A stretch of DNA of 64,000 nucleotides, taken from the NCBI RefSeq assembly GCF_044458865.1, contig NZ_JBITIH010000026.1, positions 1 through 64,000 on the forward strand, given 5' to 3'. The notes beneath the pieces were generated by a model, which was not told where the DNA came from, did no database searches, and was given only the letters and a program-made list of their open reading frames with translations. This document shows positions 7,368 to 17,352 of this stretch, in pieces. The DNA is from Micromonospora_G sp044458865. GTDB lineage: Bacteria > Actinomycetota > Actinomycetes > Mycobacteriales > Micromonosporaceae. Every line of letters starts with the position of its first letter. The first letter of the stretch is position 1. The position numbers and the translations under genes are program-made.

Positions 7368-10300
7368 GTGCGTAGATCACTGCGATCGTGGCTCGGCGGT
7401 GTGCTGAGCGCGGTCCTCGTGGTGGGCGGCATCGTCGCCGCACCACCGGCGGCCAGCGCCGCCGCGTTCAATGTGCTCGTCTTCTCCAAGACCGCCGGGT
7501 TCCGGCACGGCTCGATCACCCCGGGCATCGCCGCGATCCAGGCACTCGGTGCGGCCAACGACTTCACCGTCGAGACCACCGAGGACTCGGCCCAGTTCAC
7601 CGATGCCAACCTGGCCCGGTTCGACGCCGTCATCTGGCTCTCCACCACCGGCGACGTACTCAACGCGGCGCAGCAGGGCGCGTTCGAGCGCTACATCGCG
7701 GCCGGTGGCGGTTACGTCGGCGTGCACGCGGCCTCCGACACCGAGTACGACTGGCCCTGGTACGGCGGGCTCGTCGGTGCCTGGTTCGCCTCGCACCCGG
7801 CCGAGCAGACCGCGACCGTCAAGGTCGCCGACCAGGTGCACCCGTCGACCACGGGTCTGCCGCAGCGCTGGTCGCGCTTTGACGAGTGGTACAACTACCG
7901 GACCAACCCGCGCGGCAACGTACACGTGCTCGCCACTCTGGACGAGACCAGCTACACCGGTGGCAGCAACGGTGCCGATCACCCGATCAGCTGGTGCCAC
8001 AACTACGGCGGCGGCCGGTCCTGGTACACCGGAATGGGGCACACCGACGCGTCGTACGCCGACGCGAACTTCCGCCGGCACCTGCTCGGCGGGATCCGGG
8101 GCGCGGCCGGCGCGGTGCAGGCCGACTGCGGCGGCACGGTCAACAGCAACTTCCAGCAGGTCACGCTCGCCCGTGGGGTGGCCGAGACCGGCGAGCCGAT
8201 GAGCCTGACCGTGCTCCCCGACCGGGGCGTGTTCCACACCTCGCGGGACGGCACGATCCGGCACACCGACGTCGCCGGCAACACCAAGATCGCCGGCACC
8301 CTGCCGGTCTACACCGGTGACGAGGAGGGCTTGCAGGGCATCAAGGCCGATCCCGGCTTCGCCACCAACCGCTGGGTGTACGCCTACTACGCCCCGCCGC
8401 TCAACACCCCTGGCGGAGGTGCCCCGGCAACCGGTACGCCCGCCCAGTTCGCCGCCTGGAACGGGGTCAACCGGCTGGCCCGGTTCACCGTCAACGCCGA
8501 CAACACCATCAACCTGGGCAGCGAGACGCTGATCCTGGAGGTGCCGACCAGTCGGGGCATGTGCTGCCACGTCGGTGGTGACATGGACTTCGACGCGGCC
8601 GGCAACCTCTACCTCTCCACCGGCGACGACACGAACCCGTTTGACTCGTCCGGGTTCAGCCCGATCGACGAGCGGGCCGACCGCAACCCCGCGTTCGACG
8701 CCCAGCGGACCTCGGCGAACAGCAACGACCTGCGCGGCAAGGTGCTGCGGATCAAGCCGAGCGCGGCCGGTGGTTACACCATCCCGGCCGGCAACATGTT
8801 CCCGCCCGGCACCGCGCGTACCCGGCCCGAGGTCTACGCGATGGGCTTCCGCAACCCGTTCCGGATGAGCGTCGACAAGGCCACCGGCGTGGTCTACCTC
8901 GGTGACTACGGACCGGACGCGGGCACCGCCGACCCGAACCGGGGACCGGCGGGCAACGTGGAGTTCGCCCGGATCACCCAGCCCGGTTTCTACGGCTGGC
9001 CGTACTGCACCGCGCGCAACGACGCGTACAACGACTACACGTTCCCGAGCGGGCCGTCGGGTCCGAAGTTCAACTGCGCGGGTGGCCCGGTGAACAACTC
9101 GCCGAACAACACCGGTATCACCCAGCTTCCGGCTGCCGTACCGGCCTGGTTGCCGTACGGCGGCTCCGGCTCCCCGCCGGAGTTCACCGGCGGCGGGCTC
9201 TCCCCGATGGGTGGGCCGGTCTACCGCTACAACCCGGCGTCCACGTCGGACGTGGCCTTCCCGCAGTACTACGACGGGACCTACTTCGCCGGTGAGTTCG
9301 GCCGACGCTGGATCAAGAACATCAAGATCGACGCGGCCGGCGAGCCGTTGAAGATCAATTCGTTCCCGTGGACCGGCACGCAGGTCATGGACATGGAGTT
9401 CGGCCCGGACGGCGCCCTCTATGTCCTCGACTACGGCACCGGCTGGTTCAACGGCGACGCGAACTCCGCGCTCTACCGGATCGAGTACGCCCGCGAAGGG
9501 CGCGCCCCGACCCCGAGGGTCACCGCGACCCCGACCAGCGGGGTGGCGCCGCTGACCGTGGCGTTCTCCTCGGCCGGAACACTCGACCCCGACGGCGACC
9601 CGATCACGTACGCCTGGGACTTCGACAACAACGGCACCACCGACTCCACGGTGGCGAACCCGACCTTCACGTACACCACGAACGGGGTACGCAGCCCGAC
9701 CCTGACGGTGCGGGACAGCACCGGCAAGACGGCCACCGCGAGCGTGGTGGTCACCGTCGGCAACAGCGCGCCGGTGGTCACCATCAACACCCCGCTCAAC
9801 GGGTCCACGTTCAACTTCGGTGACGCGGTCCCGTTCACCGTGACCGTCACCGACGCCCAGGACGGCGCGATCAACTGTGCCCGTGTCAAGGTCAACTATG
9901 TCTTGGGCCACGACTCGCACGGGCACCAGCTCGGCAGCGTGCAGGGCTGCACCGGGGTCATCCAGACCTCGGCCGACGGCGAGCACGACACCGCCGCGAA
10001 CATCTTCGGCATCATCGACGCCGAGTACACCGACCTTGGCGGCGGCGGCCAGCCCGCGCTGACCACGCATGCCCAGGCGGTGCTGCAACCACGGGTACGC
10101 CAGGCGGAGCACTTCGGCGACTCCAGCGGCATCCAGATCACGAACCCGGGCAACGCCCAGGGCGGTGGGGCGATCGGGTACGTCGACAACAACGACTGGA
10201 TCTCGTTCACCCCGTACAACCTGACCGGCATCCAGTCGTTCAGCGCCCGGGTCGGCGCCCCGGCGGGCGGTGGCGGAACCCTCGAACTGCGGGTCGACTC

Positions 10301-11318
10301 ACCCACCGGACCGCTGGTCGGATCGGCCACGGTGGTACCGACCGGCGGGTACACGACGTGGGCGACGGTCACCGGCGGCGTCACCGCTCCGACCGGCACC
10401 CGCACCCTCTACCTGGTCTTCAAGGGAACCGGTCCGTACTTCGACGTGGACCAGTTCACCCTCTCGCCCCAACCCGGGGGCCCCGGGCCGGACCCCGACC
10501 CGGATCCGGAACCGGAACCGGGCAGCAACCTGGCGTTGAACAAGCCGGCCCGGTCCTCCAGCATCCAGGACGCCTTCGTCGCCGGAAACGCCTTCGACGG
10601 GGTGGCCGGCAGCCGTTGGGGCAGCGCGTTCAGCGACCCGCAGTGGATCGACGTCGACCTCGGCGCCACGTACGACATCAACCGGGTGAAGCTCACCTGG
10701 GAGGCGGCGTACGGCAGCGCGTACCAGATCCAGACCTCGCCGGACGGGGCCACCTGGACCACCATCCGGAGCGTGACCGGCGGTGACGGCGGGGTCGACG
10801 ACCTCACCGGCCTCACCGGCAGCGGTCGTTACGTGCGACTCAACGGCACCACCCGGGGTACCGGGTGGGGCTACTCGCTCTTCGAGTTCGAGGTGTACGG
10901 CGGCACCGGCGGGCCGAGCAACCCGCCGACCACCAACCTGCTGCTGAACAAGCCGACGCTCACCTCCAGTAACGAGGCGGCCGGCATGTCCGGCGCCCAG
11001 GCGGTCGACGGCAGCCTCACCACCCGCTGGTCGTCGCTCTTCGCCGACCCGCAGTGGATCCGGGTCGACCTCGGCACCCCCACAGCCATCGGCCGGGTCA
11101 AGCTGACTTGGGAGGCGGCGTACAGCAGCGCGTACCAGATCCAAACCTCCAACGACGGCAACACCTGGACCACCGTGCGCTCGGTGACCGGGGCCAACGG
11201 CGGAGTGGACGAACTGACCGGACTCGGCGCCAACGGCCGCTACCTGCGGATCAACGGCACCGCCAGAGGGACCGGCTACGGCCACTCCCTCTGGGAGGTC
11301 GAGGCGTACAGCAGCTAG
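7368..11318 (+). CDS. Secreted ThuA / PQQ-type sugar dehydrogenase / multi-CBM protein
   Basis: A 1316-aa secreted protein. The signal peptide covers about residues 1-32 (RRSLRSWLGG, hydrophobic core, ASAAA). It is followed by a ThuA-like domain (about 33-245, FNVLVFSKTAGFRH), a GSDH/sorbosone-dehydrogenase-like beta-propeller (about 265-705) and a PKD domain (about 715-797). A CBM6-like carbohydrate-binding domain (about 910-1030) is joined by a PDPDPDPEPEPG linker to two F5/8-type C (discoidin/CBM32) domains (about 1050-1180 and 1188-1316). GTG 7368 was chosen for its GGAAGG site and the clean signal peptide. The likely role is extracellular carbohydrate binding and oxidation or turnover; the exact substrate is unknown. 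Two LacI-type palindromes upstream suggest sugar-responsive repression. Confidence 0.9.
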   Translation: MRRSLRSWLGGVLSAVLVVGGIVAAPPAASAAAFNVLVFSKTAGFRHGSITPGIAAIQALGAANDFTVETTEDSAQFTDANLARFDAVIWLSTTGDVLNAAQQGAFERYIAAGGGYVGVHAASDTEYDWPWYGGLVGAWFASHPAEQTATVKVADQVHPSTTGLPQRWSRFDEWYNYRTNPRGNVHVLATLDETSYTGGSNGADHPISWCHNYGGGRSWYTGMGHTDASYADANFRRHLLGGIRGAAGAVQADCGGTVNSNFQQVTLARGVAETGEPMSLTVLPDRGVFHTSRDGTIRHTDVAGNTKIAGTLPVYTGDEEGLQGIKADPGFATNRWVYAYYAPPLNTPGGGAPATGTPAQFAAWNGVNRLARFTVNADNTINLGSETLILEVPTSRGMCCHVGGDMDFDAAGNLYLSTGDDTNPFDSSGFSPIDERADRNPAFDAQRTSANSNDLRGKVLRIKPSAAGGYTIPAGNMFPPGTARTRPEVYAMGFRNPFRMSVDKATGVVYLGDYGPDAGTADPNRGPAGNVEFARITQPGFYGWPYCTARNDAYNDYTFPSGPSGPKFNCAGGPVNNSPNNTGITQLPAAVPAWLPYGGSGSPPEFTGGGLSPMGGPVYRYNPASTSDVAFPQYYDGTYFAGEFGRRWIKNIKIDAAGEPLKINSFPWTGTQVMDMEFGPDGALYVLDYGTGWFNGDANSALYRIEYAREGRAPTPRVTATPTSGVAPLTVAFSSAGTLDPDGDPITYAWDFDNNGTTDSTVANPTFTYTTNGVRSPTLTVRDSTGKTATASVVVTVGNSAPVVTINTPLNGSTFNFGDAVPFTVTVTDAQDGAINCARVKVNYVLGHDSHGHQLGSVQGCTGVIQTSADGEHDTAANIFGIIDAEYTDLGGGGQPALTTHAQAVLQPRVRQAEHFGDSSGIQITNPGNAQGGGAIGYVDNNDWISFTPYNLTGIQSFSARVGAPAGGGGTLELRVDSPTGPLVGSATVVPTGGYTTWATVTGGVTAPTGTRTLYLVFKGTGPYFDVDQFTLSPQPGGPGPDPDPDPEPEPGSNLALNKPARSSSIQDAFVAGNAFDGVAGSRWGSAFSDPQWIDVDLGATYDINRVKLTWEAAYGSAYQIQTSPDGATWTTIRSVTGGDGGVDDLTGLTGSGRYVRLNGTTRGTGWGYSLFEFEVYGGTGGPSNPPTTNLLLNKPTLTSSNEAAGMSGAQAVDGSLTTRWSSLFADPQWIRVDLGTPTAIGRVKLTWEAAYSSAYQIQTSNDGNTWTTVRSVTGANGGVDELTGLGANGRYLRINGTARGTGYGHSLWEVEAYSS

Positions 11319-11329
11319 CACCACCACGC

Positions 11330-11363
11330 TGTGGCCGGCACGGGACCTCCCGTGCCGGCCACA
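11330..11363 (+). terminator. Terminator after the ThuA/sugar-dehydrogenase gene
   Basis: Perfect 15-bp stem (TGTGGCCGGCACGGG and its complement) with a four-base loop, 11 bases after the stop codon. It lacks a long T-tract, as is common in high-GC actinomycetes. Confidence 0.8.
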
Positions 11364-11415
11364 CCGGCGTTCGACGGTCACCCGAGTTGCCGCCCACCGT
11401 CCTATGCTGGCGGCC

Positions 11416-12567
11416 ATGCCAACGGGACTGATCGACGATGTTCGTGCCCGCTCCGCCCGGATCCGGGCGCTCGCTCCGCAGATCGAGCGCGACCGGGCAA
11501 TGCCGGAGGACCTGGTCGACGACCTCATCGGCCTGGGCTTGCTCCGGCTCGCCGCACCGGGCGCGGCGGGTGGTGTCGAGGCCGACCCGTTGACCATGTT
11601 CGAGGTGTTCGAGGAACTGGGTCGAGCCGACGGCTCGGTCGGCTGGTGCACGATGATCGGCGCCGCCACCGGTGTGACCCTCGGATACCTGGACGAGACG
11701 ACTGCGGCGAAGCTGCTCGCCGACCCCCGGTTCCTGATCGCCGGGGTCGCGGCGCCGTCCGGCCGGGCCACCATCGTGCCCGGTGGCTACCGGGTACGCG
11801 GTCGCTGGTCGTTCGCCAGCGCCAGCCGGCACGCCACCCACCTGGTGGGCGGTTGCGTGGTGCTCGACGAGACGGGACCGGTCACCGGACCGGGCGGGAT
11901 GCCGCAGGTACGGCACGTGGTCATGCCCGCCGCCGACCTCACCATCCACGACAACTGGGACGTGGTCGGGCTCGCCGGCACCGGCAGCCACGACATCGAG
12001 GCGGTCGACGTCTTCGTCCCGGACGCGTACTCGTTCTCGATCTTCGGGCCGGCACGTCAGGACCGGCCGCTCTATCGGTTCCCCGTGTTCGGGTTGCTGG
12101 CGTTCGGCATCGGTGCGGTGGCGCTCGGCATCGCCCGCGCCGCGTTGGACGAGTTCGCCCGGGTGGCGGGGGAGAAGCATGACCCGCTGACCGGGCAGCC
12201 GGCGGCCGGCAAGCCGATGATCAGGGCCACGCTCGCCGAGGCGGAGGGAATCCTCGGCGCCGGGCGTGCGTACCTGGTCGGTGAGATCGCCAACTGCTGG
12301 CGCCGGGCAGCGGCCGGGGAGGTCGTGCCGGTCGAGCAGCGCGCCCGGCTGCGGCTGGCGATCGCGTACGCGACCAGGAGCGCGGCGCACGCCGTCGACC
12401 TCGTCTACCACGGGGGTGGGGCCGCCTCCATCCGATCGTCGAGCCCGTTGCAGCGCTGCTTCCGGGACGTGCACGTGGCGACCCAGCACGCGTTGGTCGG
12501 CCCGGAGGTGCGGGAACTGGTCGGTGGGGTGCTGCTCGACCAGCCGGTCGTCACCGTACGGCTGTAG
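11416..12567 (+). CDS. Acyl-CoA dehydrogenase family / two-component flavin monooxygenase-like protein
   Basis: A 383-aa protein with the acyl-CoA dehydrogenase fold. The N-terminal helical part reads IRALAPQIERDRAMPEDLVD, the middle beta region GYRVRGRWSFASASRHATH, and the C-terminal helical domain contains SAAHAVDLVYHGGGAASIR. The SFASAS/HATH region and a C-terminus without the usual catalytic glutamate pattern resemble HsaA/PigA-type flavin-dependent monooxygenases or tailoring dehydrogenases rather than beta-oxidation enzymes. ATG 11416 is preferred; ATG 11404 (four residues longer) is possible. It stands alone between a terminator and the SIMPL gene, so its pathway is not evident. Confidence 0.82.
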   Translation: MPTGLIDDVRARSARIRALAPQIERDRAMPEDLVDDLIGLGLLRLAAPGAAGGVEADPLTMFEVFEELGRADGSVGWCTMIGAATGVTLGYLDETTAAKLLADPRFLIAGVAAPSGRATIVPGGYRVRGRWSFASASRHATHLVGGCVVLDETGPVTGPGGMPQVRHVVMPAADLTIHDNWDVVGLAGTGSHDIEAVDVFVPDAYSFSIFGPARQDRPLYRFPVFGLLAFGIGAVALGIARAALDEFARVAGEKHDPLTGQPAAGKPMIRATLAEAEGILGAGRAYLVGEIANCWRRAAAGEVVPVEQRARLRLAIAYATRSAAHAVDLVYHGGGAASIRSSSPLQRCFRDVHVATQHALVGPEVRELVGGVLLDQPVVTVRL

Positions 12568-12655
12568 TAGGCGGCCCGTCAGTCACCCGCCAGCGCCGGG
12601 ATCGCGGTGCCGCTCGGCATGTCAAAGTCCGGCGGTTGCCCCTAGGGTGGGGGCC

Positions 12656-13327
12656 ATGGTCGAAGGTCCGGTGGTGGCGGTACGGGGCGAGGCGTTTCGT
12701 GAGGTGCCGCCGGAGCTGGCGCGTTTCGCGGTGACCGTCAACGTGCGGGAGCGGGACAGGCCGACCACCCTGACCCGGCTGGCCGAGCGAGCCGAGGCGG
12801 TTCGTGTGCTGATCGACTCGTACGGACCGGCGATCGAGCGACGGGAGACCGGCCAGCTCGGGGTCTACCCCCAGACCAAGCGCTCCGGTGAACGGGTGAT
12901 CGGCTACAACGGCAGCGTGACCACCACGGTGACCGTCACCGACTTCAGCGTGCTGGGTGAGCTGATGCTCCGACTGGGCGAAGAGGACCAGACCCAGATC
13001 GCCGGCCCGTGGTGGGCGCTGCGACCGGAGAGCCCGGTGTACCGGGAGGTCCGCCGGGCCGCGATCGGCGAAGCCGTCGACCGGGCCCGGGAGTACGCGG
13101 ACGCGCTCGGCGCCCGGGTGATCGCCCTGGTCCAGCTCGCCGACCCCGGGGTGGAGCAGCACCAGCCGATGATGATGGTCGGCTCGGCGCAGGGCTTCCG
13201 GGGCAAGGGCGCGCTGGACAGCGTGCCCGACCTCGACCTCGACCCGCAGGTGCAGACGATCCAGGCCGCGATCGAGGCACGGTTCACCATCAGCGAGCCG
13301 ACGGTGCTCGCCGAGCCCCGCGACTGA
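12656..13327 (+). CDS. SIMPL (DUF541) domain protein
   Basis: A 223-aa protein recognised as SIMPL/DUF541 from VVAVRGEAFREVPPELARF at the start and the typical alternation of GYNGSVTTTVTVTDF strands with a VYREVRRAAIGEAVDRAREYADALG helix. Family members are mostly of unknown function. No signal peptide is seen, so this version appears cytoplasmic. ATG 12656 is the natural start; the open frame farther upstream overlaps the previous gene. The downstream kinase begins 10 bases after its stop, suggesting co-transcription. Confidence 0.85.
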   Translation: MVEGPVVAVRGEAFREVPPELARFAVTVNVRERDRPTTLTRLAERAEAVRVLIDSYGPAIERRETGQLGVYPQTKRSGERVIGYNGSVTTTVTVTDFSVLGELMLRLGEEDQTQIAGPWWALRPESPVYREVRRAAIGEAVDRAREYADALGARVIALVQLADPGVEQHQPMMMVGSAQGFRGKGALDSVPDLDLDPQVQTIQAAIEARFTISEPTVLAEPRD

Positions 13328-13337
13328 GCCGGCCGCC

Positions 13338-13988
13338 GTGTCCGTACCGGCGCAGCCGCACACTTTCGACGAGTTGGTGGCGCGGGCCCGTGCCCTGGCC
13401 GACGCCGGCCCGCGACAACTGCTCGGCATCGCGGGTGCGCCGGGCGCCGGCAAGTCCACCCTGGCCCAACGACTGGTTGCCGCGCTCGGCCCGGTGGCGG
13501 CGCTGGTGCCGATGGACGGGTTCCACCTCGCCGAGGCAGAGCTGCGCCGACTCGGCCGGCACCACCGCAAGGGCGCCCTGGACACGTTCGACGGTGCCGG
13601 TTACGTGGCCCTGATGCGTCGGATTCGTACCGGGGGCGACGACGGGGGCGGCGGCACGGTCTACGCGCCCGAGTTCCGGCGCGAGCTGGAGGAGTCGATC
13701 GCCGGTGCGATCGCCGTACCGCCGCAGGTGCGGCTGGTGGTGACCGAGGGCAACTATCTGCTGGTGCCGGCCCCGCCCTGGGACGAGCTGCGCGGGCTCC
13801 TGGACGAGGTGTGGTTCCTCGACCTCGACGCGGGGGAGCGGCTGCGCCGGTTGACCGACCGGCACATCGGCTTCGGCCGGTCGGCGACCGAGGCGGCCAC
13901 CCGGGCCCGGGGCACCGACCAGGTCAACGCCGATCTGATCGAGACCACCGCCGGTCGCTCCGATGTGGTCGTACGACTCGCGGGTTGA
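13338..13988 (+). CDS. Nucleoside/nucleotide kinase family P-loop protein
   Basis: A 216-aa P-loop kinase of the uridine kinase/phosphoribulokinase/pantothenate kinase-like group. The Walker A motif is GAPGAGKST (about residues 34-42). PMDGFHLAEAELRRLGRHHRKGALDTFD is the substrate-binding region typical of this group, and VVTEGNYLLV is the Walker B-like strand. Basic residues in the lid (RLRRLTDRHIGFGRS) fit phosphoryl transfer. The GTG start at 13338 lies 10 bases after the SIMPL gene. The true substrate (nucleoside, sugar or cofactor precursor) cannot be decided from sequence. Confidence 0.85.
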   Translation: MSVPAQPHTFDELVARARALADAGPRQLLGIAGAPGAGKSTLAQRLVAALGPVAALVPMDGFHLAEAELRRLGRHHRKGALDTFDGAGYVALMRRIRTGGDDGGGGTVYAPEFRRELEESIAGAIAVPPQVRLVVTEGNYLLVPAPPWDELRGLLDEVWFLDLDAGERLRRLTDRHIGFGRSATEAATRARGTDQVNADLIETTAGRSDVVVRLAG

Positions 13989-14205
13989 CGTCCCGGTTGC
14001 CGGGTGATCGTTGACTGGACCGATGACCAGTGTTACGCAGGTAATTGTCGTACGCGGGGGAGTCGTGTTCGCGACCCGGACACTCATCGTCGCCAACCAC
14101 TGCCCACCCCGGCGATAGCGAACCGCATCGAGGACTGGTAAACCGGGCGGACGACGTCGATTAGGCGAGTTCGGTACGTTGGTTTCGAACATCGACAGGA
14201 GGCCC

Positions 14206-17200
14206 GTGTCCGCTCGGAAGGTATTGACCCGGTACGCGGTGGGAATGGGCGTACTGGTCGGCTGCTTCTTCGCCGTGCCGGCGCTGCGTACCCTCCTGTT
14301 CGCGCTGGTGGGGCTGGCTGGGGCCACTGCGGTGCTGGTCGGCGTACGGTGGCATCGCCCGCAACGCGGATACACCTGGTGGCTGCTTTCCGCGGGCATG
14401 GCGCTGCTCGCCGTCGGCGACACCCTCTACAGTCTCGATGCGTCGTTGCCGAGCGACGCGCCGGCATCGGCCGCGGATGTTTCCTATTTGTTGATGTTCC
14501 CCTTGATCGGCGCCGGACTACTCGGACTCACCCGTTCGAACATTGTCGCCCGTGACCGATCACAGTTCCTCGACTTTCTGATCTTCTGTACCGCCGGCGG
14601 ATTCCTGCTCTGGATCTTTGTGCTCGGCCCCTACCTCGACGGCCCCGGGCTCAACCCGTTCAGCCGTTCGACCCTGGCCGCGTTCGCCTTCGCCGACCTG
14701 CTGGTGCTGGCGGCCACCGCGCGGCTGCTCACCGCCACACCGATCAACCCGGCCGCGGTACTGCTGCTGGTCGGCGCCGCGGGCATGCTCGCCGCTGACC
14801 TCGGCTACGGCATCGCCCTGCACAACGGCGGCTGGCAGCCGGGTGGACCGGTCGAACTGGGCTGGTTCACCTTCTCCGTCTGCTGGGGCGCCGCCGCCCT
14901 GCACCCCCGGATGACACGGCTGACCGTGCCCGCCCAGCCACGCCAGACCGAGGTGGGACGGCTCCGACTGGTGCTGCTCGGGTTCGCCGCCGTACTCGCC
15001 CCGGCGGTGCTGCTGCTTGAGGCGGTGACCGGCGAGGTGCACGACGGCACGGTGATCGCCGTCGTCTCCGGAGTGATGTTCGTGCTGGTGCTGAGCCGCC
15101 TCGCGGACGCGGCGGACGCACACCGACTCGTGGTCAGCCGCGAGCGGAGCCTGCGCAAGGCCGCCGCCGACCTGGTGTCGGCCACCGCCGCCCGCGAGGT
15201 CGACCGGGCGGTACGGGCCGCCGTCGCCCGGCTGGTGCCGAAGCACGCCCCGCACCGGGTGGTGTTCACGGTCAACCGGGCCGACGGGGTGCCGGCCACC
15301 GCGACCAGCATCTGGGGGCCGGCGGTCGCGGAACCCTCCACGTACTACCCGGCGCCGAGCGCGGCCACCGCCCGCCGCACCAGACTGCTGCGGGTCGGCA
15401 TGCTCCAGCCGGCACTGGCCGGACAGTTGGGCCAGTTCAGCACCGCCGTGCTCTGTCCACTGGTGCTCGACGAGCGGGCCACCGGGGTGCCCCGAGTCGG
15501 CGCGCTGCTGGTCGCCGCCGACCAGACCGTCCTCGCCGGGCTGCGCGACTCGCTGGAGGTGCTGGCCGCGCAGGTGGCGCTCGCGCTGGAACGGATCGGG
15601 CTGAGCCAGGAGATCAGCCGGCGGGACACCGAGGCATACTTCCGCAGCGTGGTGCAGAACGCCACCGATGTCATCCTCGTCGTCGACGACGACCGGTCGA
15701 TCCGGTACGCCAGCCCCTCGGTCCGTACCGTGATCGGCATCGAGCCGGCGGACTGTGCCGAGCTGAACTCCGTGGTGCACCCGGACGACCGGGAGCTGAT
15801 CGACGACCTGCTGGATCCGGCCCGGTCGTCGGGCGGCGAGTGGGCCGACTGGACCGTACGGCGACCGGACGGTGAGCGGATCCACCTGGAGGTGAGCTGC
15901 CGCGATCTGCGCCGGGACCGGACCGTGCGGGGCGTGGTGGTGACCATGCGGGACATGACGGAACGGCGCCGGCTGGAGCGGGAACTGACCCACCGGTCCC
16001 TGCACGACGTGCTCACCGGGTTGGCGAACCGGGCCTCCTTCCAGGACCAGGTGTACGCGGCGGTCGGTCACGCCCGCCGCAGTGGCCGTACGGTCGGCGT
16101 GCTCTGCATCGACCTGGACGAGTTCAGTTCGGTCAACGACGCACACGGGCACGCGGTCGGCGACGGGCTGCTGATCGCGGTCGGGCAGCGGTTGCGGGAA
16201 CTGGTCGGCGCGACCGGCATGGTGGCGCGACTCGGCGGCGACGAGTTCGCCGTACTGGTGCCGGACGCCGAGAACGCCGAGCAGGCCGAGCGGATCGCCG
16301 ACGATCTGGTCCACGCGCTCGCCGAGCCGCTCGCGGTCGGTGACACCCTGGTCAACGGTTCGGTCAGCATCGGCGTGGCCACCAGCGCCGACGCCACCGA
16401 CGCGGGGGAGCTGCTCAAGCACGGGGACCTGGCGCTCTACGTGGCGAAGGGTGGTGGCAAGGGGCGCTGGTGCCGCTACCAGTCGGAGCTGCACACCGCG
16501 ATCGTGCAGCGGCTGGAACTGCGTACCGCCCTGGCGGAGGCGGTCGAGCGGCGCAGCTTCATGGTCGAGTACCAGCCGATCGTCGACCTCTACAGTGGTG
16601 CCGCCTCCGGTTTCGAGGCGTTGGTGCGCTGGCACCACCCCGGTCGGGGTCTCGTCCCGCCGGATCAGTTCATCGCGCTCGCCGAGGAGACCGGTCTGAT
16701 CGAGCAGATCGGCGACTGGGTGCTCCGCGAGGCGGTCGCCGCGGCCGGTCGCTGGCGGCAGAACCGGGACCCGTCGGCGACGCCGTACGTCAGTGTCAAC
16801 GTCTCCGCCCGGCAACTGCGCGCGGGCGGCTTTGTCGACCGGGTCCGGGCTGCCCTGGGCGTCGCCGACGTACCGCCGACCCTGCTCATGTTGGAGATCA
16901 CCGAGAGTCTGCTGCTCCGCGACGACGACCAGGTGTGGGCCGAGCTGACCGAGCTGCGCACCCTGGGCGTACGGGTGGCGATCGACGACTTCGGCACCGG
17001 CTTCTCGTCGTTGAGCTACCTCCAGCAGATGCCGGCCGACGTACTGAAGATCGACCGTTCGTTCACCGCCACCGTCGCCTCCTCCCGCCGGCAACTGCTG
17101 CTGCTGGAGGGCATCATCCGGTTGGCCGGAACCCTGAGCCTGGACATCATCGCCGAGGGGGTGGAAACCGAGGTGGTACGGACGCTGCTGATGGACATGG

Positions 17201-17307
17201 GCTGCGCCTCCGGCCAGGGCTACCTTTTCTCCCGCCCGCTGGCGGAGGAGGATGCCACCCGGTGGGGCCCCGAGCGGCGCAGCCCGGCCCCGATCCAACG
17301 CGCCTGA
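14206..17307 (+). CDS. Membrane GAF-PAS-GGDEF-EAL cyclic-di-GMP regulator
   Basis: A 1033-aa protein with about nine hydrophobic segments (residues 10-300), a GAF-like region (310-470), a PAS domain (from about 478, YFRSVVQNATDVIL), a GGDEF domain (intact GGDEF at 677-681) and an EAL domain (EAL at 804-806, later DDFGTGFSSL). Both catalytic signatures are intact, so it could make and degrade c-di-GMP. The RxxD inhibitory site five residues before GGDEF is absent. In actinomycetes c-di-GMP controls development through BldD. GTG 14206 is chosen because AGGAGG lies at 14197-14202, though the spacing is short; a TTG at 14179 is an alternative. It is monocistronic. Confidence 0.93.
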   Translation: MSARKVLTRYAVGMGVLVGCFFAVPALRTLLFALVGLAGATAVLVGVRWHRPQRGYTWWLLSAGMALLAVGDTLYSLDASLPSDAPASAADVSYLLMFPLIGAGLLGLTRSNIVARDRSQFLDFLIFCTAGGFLLWIFVLGPYLDGPGLNPFSRSTLAAFAFADLLVLAATARLLTATPINPAAVLLLVGAAGMLAADLGYGIALHNGGWQPGGPVELGWFTFSVCWGAAALHPRMTRLTVPAQPRQTEVGRLRLVLLGFAAVLAPAVLLLEAVTGEVHDGTVIAVVSGVMFVLVLSRLADAADAHRLVVSRERSLRKAAADLVSATAAREVDRAVRAAVARLVPKHAPHRVVFTVNRADGVPATATSIWGPAVAEPSTYYPAPSAATARRTRLLRVGMLQPALAGQLGQFSTAVLCPLVLDERATGVPRVGALLVAADQTVLAGLRDSLEVLAAQVALALERIGLSQEISRRDTEAYFRSVVQNATDVILVVDDDRSIRYASPSVRTVIGIEPADCAELNSVVHPDDRELIDDLLDPARSSGGEWADWTVRRPDGERIHLEVSCRDLRRDRTVRGVVVTMRDMTERRRLERELTHRSLHDVLTGLANRASFQDQVYAAVGHARRSGRTVGVLCIDLDEFSSVNDAHGHAVGDGLLIAVGQRLRELVGATGMVARLGGDEFAVLVPDAENAEQAERIADDLVHALAEPLAVGDTLVNGSVSIGVATSADATDAGELLKHGDLALYVAKGGGKGRWCRYQSELHTAIVQRLELRTALAEAVERRSFMVEYQPIVDLYSGAASGFEALVRWHHPGRGLVPPDQFIALAEETGLIEQIGDWVLREAVAAAGRWRQNRDPSATPYVSVNVSARQLRAGGFVDRVRAALGVADVPPTLLMLEITESLLLRDDDQVWAELTELRTLGVRVAIDDFGTGFSSLSYLQQMPADVLKIDRSFTATVASSRRQLLLLEGIIRLAGTLSLDIIAEGVETEVVRTLLMDMGCASGQGYLFSRPLAEEDATRWGPERRSPAPIQRA

Positions 17308-17352
17308 CCGGCACCGACGGAGTTCCTAGCACCTCCCTCCTCGATCAGGCGG

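Noticed and set aside
7377..10112. Long minus-strand open frame antisense to the secreted sugar-dehydrogenase gene
   Set aside because: It mirrors the GC-rich coding strand, has no ribosome site and no recognisable domain; the plus-strand protein has a full domain architecture.
14560..17298. 912-codon minus-strand open frame
   Set aside because: Antisense shadow of the GGDEF-EAL gene, of biased His/Arg/Gly composition.
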